Source of the DNA: Acholeplasmataceae bacterium | GTDB lineage: Bacteria; Bacillota_I; Bacilli_A; Acholeplasmatales; Acholeplasmataceae | DNA length: 9,858 nt | Direction: 5' to 3' | Assembly (NCBI GenBank): GCA_030656435.1 | Contig: JAUSOA010000011.1 | Location: 1 to 9,858 of the forward strand | Shown: one piece after another, positions 7,244-9,858 of the stretch | Numbering within the stretch: the stretch's first letter is position 1 | Layout of the letters: each line of letters starts with the position of its first letter | Made by a program: the position numbers and the translations under genes | Notes under the pieces: generated by a model | The model's input: the letters and a program-made list of their open reading frames with translations, nothing else | Database searches by the model: none | Told to the model about the DNA's origin: nothing

Positions 7244-9858
7244 CATACCACCTCATGATATCTTCAACCGTTGGTAGATTAAAGGGCTTTAGAATATTAC
7301 CTCTGCCATCCAGATAGCCAAATTCGACCATCTTTCTAGCAAGCTCTCTATCAATCTTGATGAGTGCATCAGAGACTGTACTTCTTAAATTGGCATCATT
7401 ATAGACCACACTATTCCAGGTATTGCTAATTTCTCGCTCCACAATGTAGCTTCCAGGAATTTTAGGAACTTCCTTTAGATGTGTCCACTGTTCTAGAATA
7501 ATCGCTTGATGCGTTTTATTAATGCTTAAGGATTCAAAGGCTTCAAGGTTTGCTGTATTCCAAATATATCTAGTACCTAATGTATTTAACAGTGTATTAG
7601 AAAATAAGATTTGAGTATCCGTTGACATCCACCAGCGAATAAACTCCCATGCTTCAGCTTTCTTATCTGATTTTTCGAAGATGATGGATGCCTGCTGTGC
7701 CCCACCCATCGAGCGGTTGATCACAGTCTCCATCATTTGTGTCTCCTCGTTTAATTTTTCATGAGGAATACCAGGAACTAACGCAATATCCCATAAACCA
7801 CTAATATCACTTGCAGCATTGGTTAGCTGCAAATACATACCAAAGTCACCGATTCCAATAGGGATATCTCCGTATCTGAAGCTATTGAAGAAGCTAGGCA
7901 CCTGATAAGGCATACTATACTCACGGTATAAATCAGTCATAAATGATAAAGCTTTAATCGTATTTTCATTATCTATTGCAGCTCCAAAGCCATCATCTGC
8001 ATAGATTTTTCCTTCAAACTGATAGATTAAAGGTGCAGTAGAATCAAATGATTTTAATGCTGAAGATGAGGAAAGTGGAATGTAAAAACTCATGCCATAA
8101 CGTCTTAAAACTGGTAGCATATTTAAAACATCCTGCCATGTGTTTGGAACATTTAAATCGAGCTGATTTAAAATATCCTTTCGATAAAATAATACAAAGA
8201 AGTTTTGTGTTTCAGGTAGCCCATAAAGCTTGTTATCAAAGGTCATTGGAATTAACTGCTCAGGATTAAATACAGATATGGTTTGACTAAAATGACTTGC
8301 TTGACTCATATCATAAAGCATACCGCGCATTCCATATTCATTTGGAATCCATGCGGATATGCCTAAAGCAGCATCCGGTTGTTGGTTTGCTGAGTTTGCT
8401 AAAAGTAATTTGGAATCATCATTGATTAAGGATACTTTAACTTTAATTCCTGTTTGAGTGGTAAATTGGTCATCAGAAATTTTTTGTAGAAGATCGACAT
8501 ATTGTCTTGAACGATTCACCCATATTTCTAGCTCGTCAGGATCTGCTTTTTCCGAATAAGATGGATCGACAAACGATAGGAAAAAGCGTGAGATAGACAC
8601 ACGAAGACTTCTGAAAAAATTAGGGTTTGGATTTGGTAAGTCATCTAAATCGGTATGAACAAAGATAGCATCTAAAATTAGAGGATGCTTGATTATATTA
8701 TCAAATTGGTTACTGATTAACTGCACAGCACTTGAAGATCCTGTAGAAAGTAGCGTTAATCTTCTAGGAAGCTCATTGATATCCTTTTGAATTGTTATAA
8801 TCTTACCCTTTGCAGCTTCGATATCTCTAATGATTTGAGCAGTTCGGTTAAAACCGTATAATGCCCTAATCACATCTCTTGCTTCATCTAATTCATCTTT
8901 CCATCTTGCTAAATCTTCATTCAAATTAGGAAAATAATCAAGCATTTCCCAATCTATCCCGCGGTCTGTATTATTTCTAGTTAATTTGGTAACATCTAAG
9001 CCTAAGGCACTCATCTCTGATGTGATCATTCTAAGTTTTTCTAGGGTTGAAGTAAATAAGGAACTATCGACTTCGAGGGTTATCAAATCACCTGGCTCTA
9101 GGTAAACCTTAATTATTTCTTGATCGATTGTCTTGAGTGTTATATTTTGCCACTTTCTTTGATAGGAAATTGGGATGTGCTTCGCTTCCTCGAAGGGGAT
9201 TTCTCCATTGATATAGAGAGTTCTAAATGAGGTCGCATTTTGTCTAAGCATTTGTGCACGCAGTGTAATATAATACCATCCAGAAGATTTTACATCTACC
9301 TGCCAGGTGACTGCATCACCTGCAGAATCATAGGAGTCAGTACCTAGAACATTTAGCTTTAGCTTCGTCATTGAAAATGGCTCTACTAAAGGGTCTCTAC
9401 TAGTTCCTCTAGCAATCGTTGATGAGTTCTTATAGGTATTTTCTTCTGCTTCAATTCTTAAAAATTCGGATATGTTAGATTCTGCGTAGCCTAATTTATA
9501 TTCATCATAGCTAATATAGGTTTTCTTTGACTCTATTCTAATTTCCTTGAGCATTAAACTTCCGGAAATCTTTTCGAGTTCGATTGTGTTTTCTCCGCTA
9601 TTCAAATAAAAGCTTAGCCCATCTAGATAAAGTTTTCTTGCATCTCTTAATACGATATCCTGATAGATATCAACAGTTTCCTGGGTGATACTGACATCAT
9701 TTCCATAACGATCAGTACCTAAGTCAAAAGATGATTCTCTCCACAATGTTGGTAGTGTAATTTGTGATGCCTCATAATAAGGGGATTCGTCACTTCCATT
9801 CAGCTTAACAGCAAGCCCTATAGGGATATGTGATTTAGATAAAGACATATAATTTAGG
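7236..9858 (-). CDS. Large extracellular solute-binding protein with N-terminal beta-rich modules (5' partial)
   Basis: Probable ligand-capturing subunit of a CUT1-type carbohydrate ABC importer, acting outside the membrane. Residues are numbered from the ATG at 9848, but the frame stays open to the window edge and no Shine-Dalgarno site precedes that ATG. The true start, and any signal peptide or lipobox, therefore lie off-window. Residues 1-107 are the end of a beta-sandwich-like module. Residues 127-275 look like a carbohydrate-binding-type beta-sandwich (EAE at 133-135, GWYYITLRAQ at 190-199). Residues 276-430 form a mostly helical spacer with an FFRSLRVSISRFFLSFVD stretch. Residues 438-845 are the solute-binding fold: WVNRSRQYVDLL, NTWQDVLNMLPVLRRYG (569-585), GDFGMYLQL (667-675), WDIALVPGIP (686-695) and GGAQQASIIFEKSDKKAEAW (715-734). 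At over 870 residues it is about twice the usual length for such proteins. Its stop overlaps the next gene. Family assignment is firm; ligand unknown. Confidence 0.9.
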   Translation of the reverse strand, partial: LNYMSLSKSHIPIGLAVKLNGSDESPYYEASQITLPTLWRESSFDLGTDRYGNDVSITQETVDIYQDIVLRDARKLYLDGLSFYLNSGENTIELEKISGSLMLKEIRIESKKTYISYDEYKLGYAESNISEFLRIEAEENTYKNSSTIARGTSRDPLVEPFSMTKLKLNVLGTDSYDSAGDAVTWQVDVKSSGWYYITLRAQMLRQNATSFRTLYINGEIPFEEAKHIPISYQRKWQNITLKTIDQEIIKVYLEPGDLITLEVDSSLFTSTLEKLRMITSEMSALGLDVTKLTRNNTDRGIDWEMLDYFPNLNEDLARWKDELDEARDVIRALYGFNRTAQIIRDIEAAKGKIITIQKDINELPRRLTLLSTGSSSAVQLISNQFDNIIKHPLILDAIFVHTDLDDLPNPNPNFFRSLRVSISRFFLSFVDPSYSEKADPDELEIWVNRSRQYVDLLQKISDDQFTTQTGIKVKVSLINDDSKLLLANSANQQPDAALGISAWIPNEYGMRGMLYDMSQASHFSQTISVFNPEQLIPMTFDNKLYGLPETQNFFVLFYRKDILNQLDLNVPNTWQDVLNMLPVLRRYGMSFYIPLSSSSALKSFDSTAPLIYQFEGKIYADDGFGAAIDNENTIKALSFMTDLYREYSMPYQVPSFFNSFRYGDIPIGIGDFGMYLQLTNAASDISGLWDIALVPGIPHEKLNEETQMMETVINRSMGGAQQASIIFEKSDKKAEAWEFIRWWMSTDTQILFSNTLLNTLGTRYIWNTANLEAFESLSINKTHQAIILEQWTHLKEVPKIPGSYIVEREISNTWNSVVYNDANLRSTVSDALIKIDRELARKMVEFGYLDGRGNILKPFNLPTVEDIMRWYDE
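7248..7254 (-). promoter_or_regulatory. Ribosome binding site for the first MalF-like permease
   Basis: GAGGTGG lies inside the 3' end of the solute-binding protein gene. Two consecutive ATGs follow. The GAGG core is 4 nt from the first (7246) and 7 nt from the second (7243), which favours the second. The site's position makes translational coupling to the upstream gene likely. Confidence 0.75.

Noticed and set aside
1..9858. Mobile elements, CRISPR arrays, tRNA/rRNA genes, riboswitches
   Set aside because: No transposase or integrase, direct-repeat array or RNA gene signature was seen on either strand, and there is no non-coding space between genes to hold such elements.

Overview
The window is one densely packed block of minus-strand genes. 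It reads from the right edge to the left edge without an intergenic gap, and both outermost genes run off the window. Base composition is AT-rich (mid-30s % GC by eye). Tryptophan is read from TGG, and TGA and TAG act as stops, so the standard bacterial code applies and not the Mycoplasma code. Strong AAGGAGGTGATC-type Shine-Dalgarno sites, GTG/ATG starts and cysteine-free exported proteins suggest a low-GC Bacillota or an early-branching Mollicutes-like lineage with the standard code (Acholeplasma/Izemoplasma type). That placement is inference and is weak at genus level.

In transcription order the genes are: (1) a large extracellular sugar-type solute-binding protein with extra beta-rich modules in front of the binding domain (7236 to the right edge, 5' end missing); (2) a MalF-like permease; (3) a MalG-like permease; (4) a membrane protein made of a signal peptide, a six-bladed NHL-like propeller, two TPRs and a YIP1-like membrane domain; (5) a secreted DUF5696 protein, probably a glycoside-hydrolase-like barrel of unknown activity; (6) a second MalF-like permease; (7) the start of a second MalG-like permease (1-243, cut by the left edge).

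Every junction is an overlap or near-overlap, and at most of them the stop codon lies inside or beside the next gene's ribosome binding site. The genes are therefore almost certainly one translationally coupled operon, with no internal promoter or terminator visible. Four start codons were moved inward from the longest possible ORF because Shine-Dalgarno spacing favours an internal ATG.

The likely theme is recognition and uptake of an oligosaccharide or polysaccharide fragment. The solute-binding protein captures ligand, permease pair 1 imports it, and the two uncharacterised surface proteins (NHL-TPR-YIP1 and DUF5696) would sense, bind or process glycan. A second permease pair follows in the same transcript. 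No ATPase is encoded, as is usual for CUT1-type importers that borrow a shared MsmX-like ATPase. The substrate cannot be read from the sequence. The most interesting point is the union of two complete-looking permease pairs with two conserved proteins of unknown function in one locked operon.
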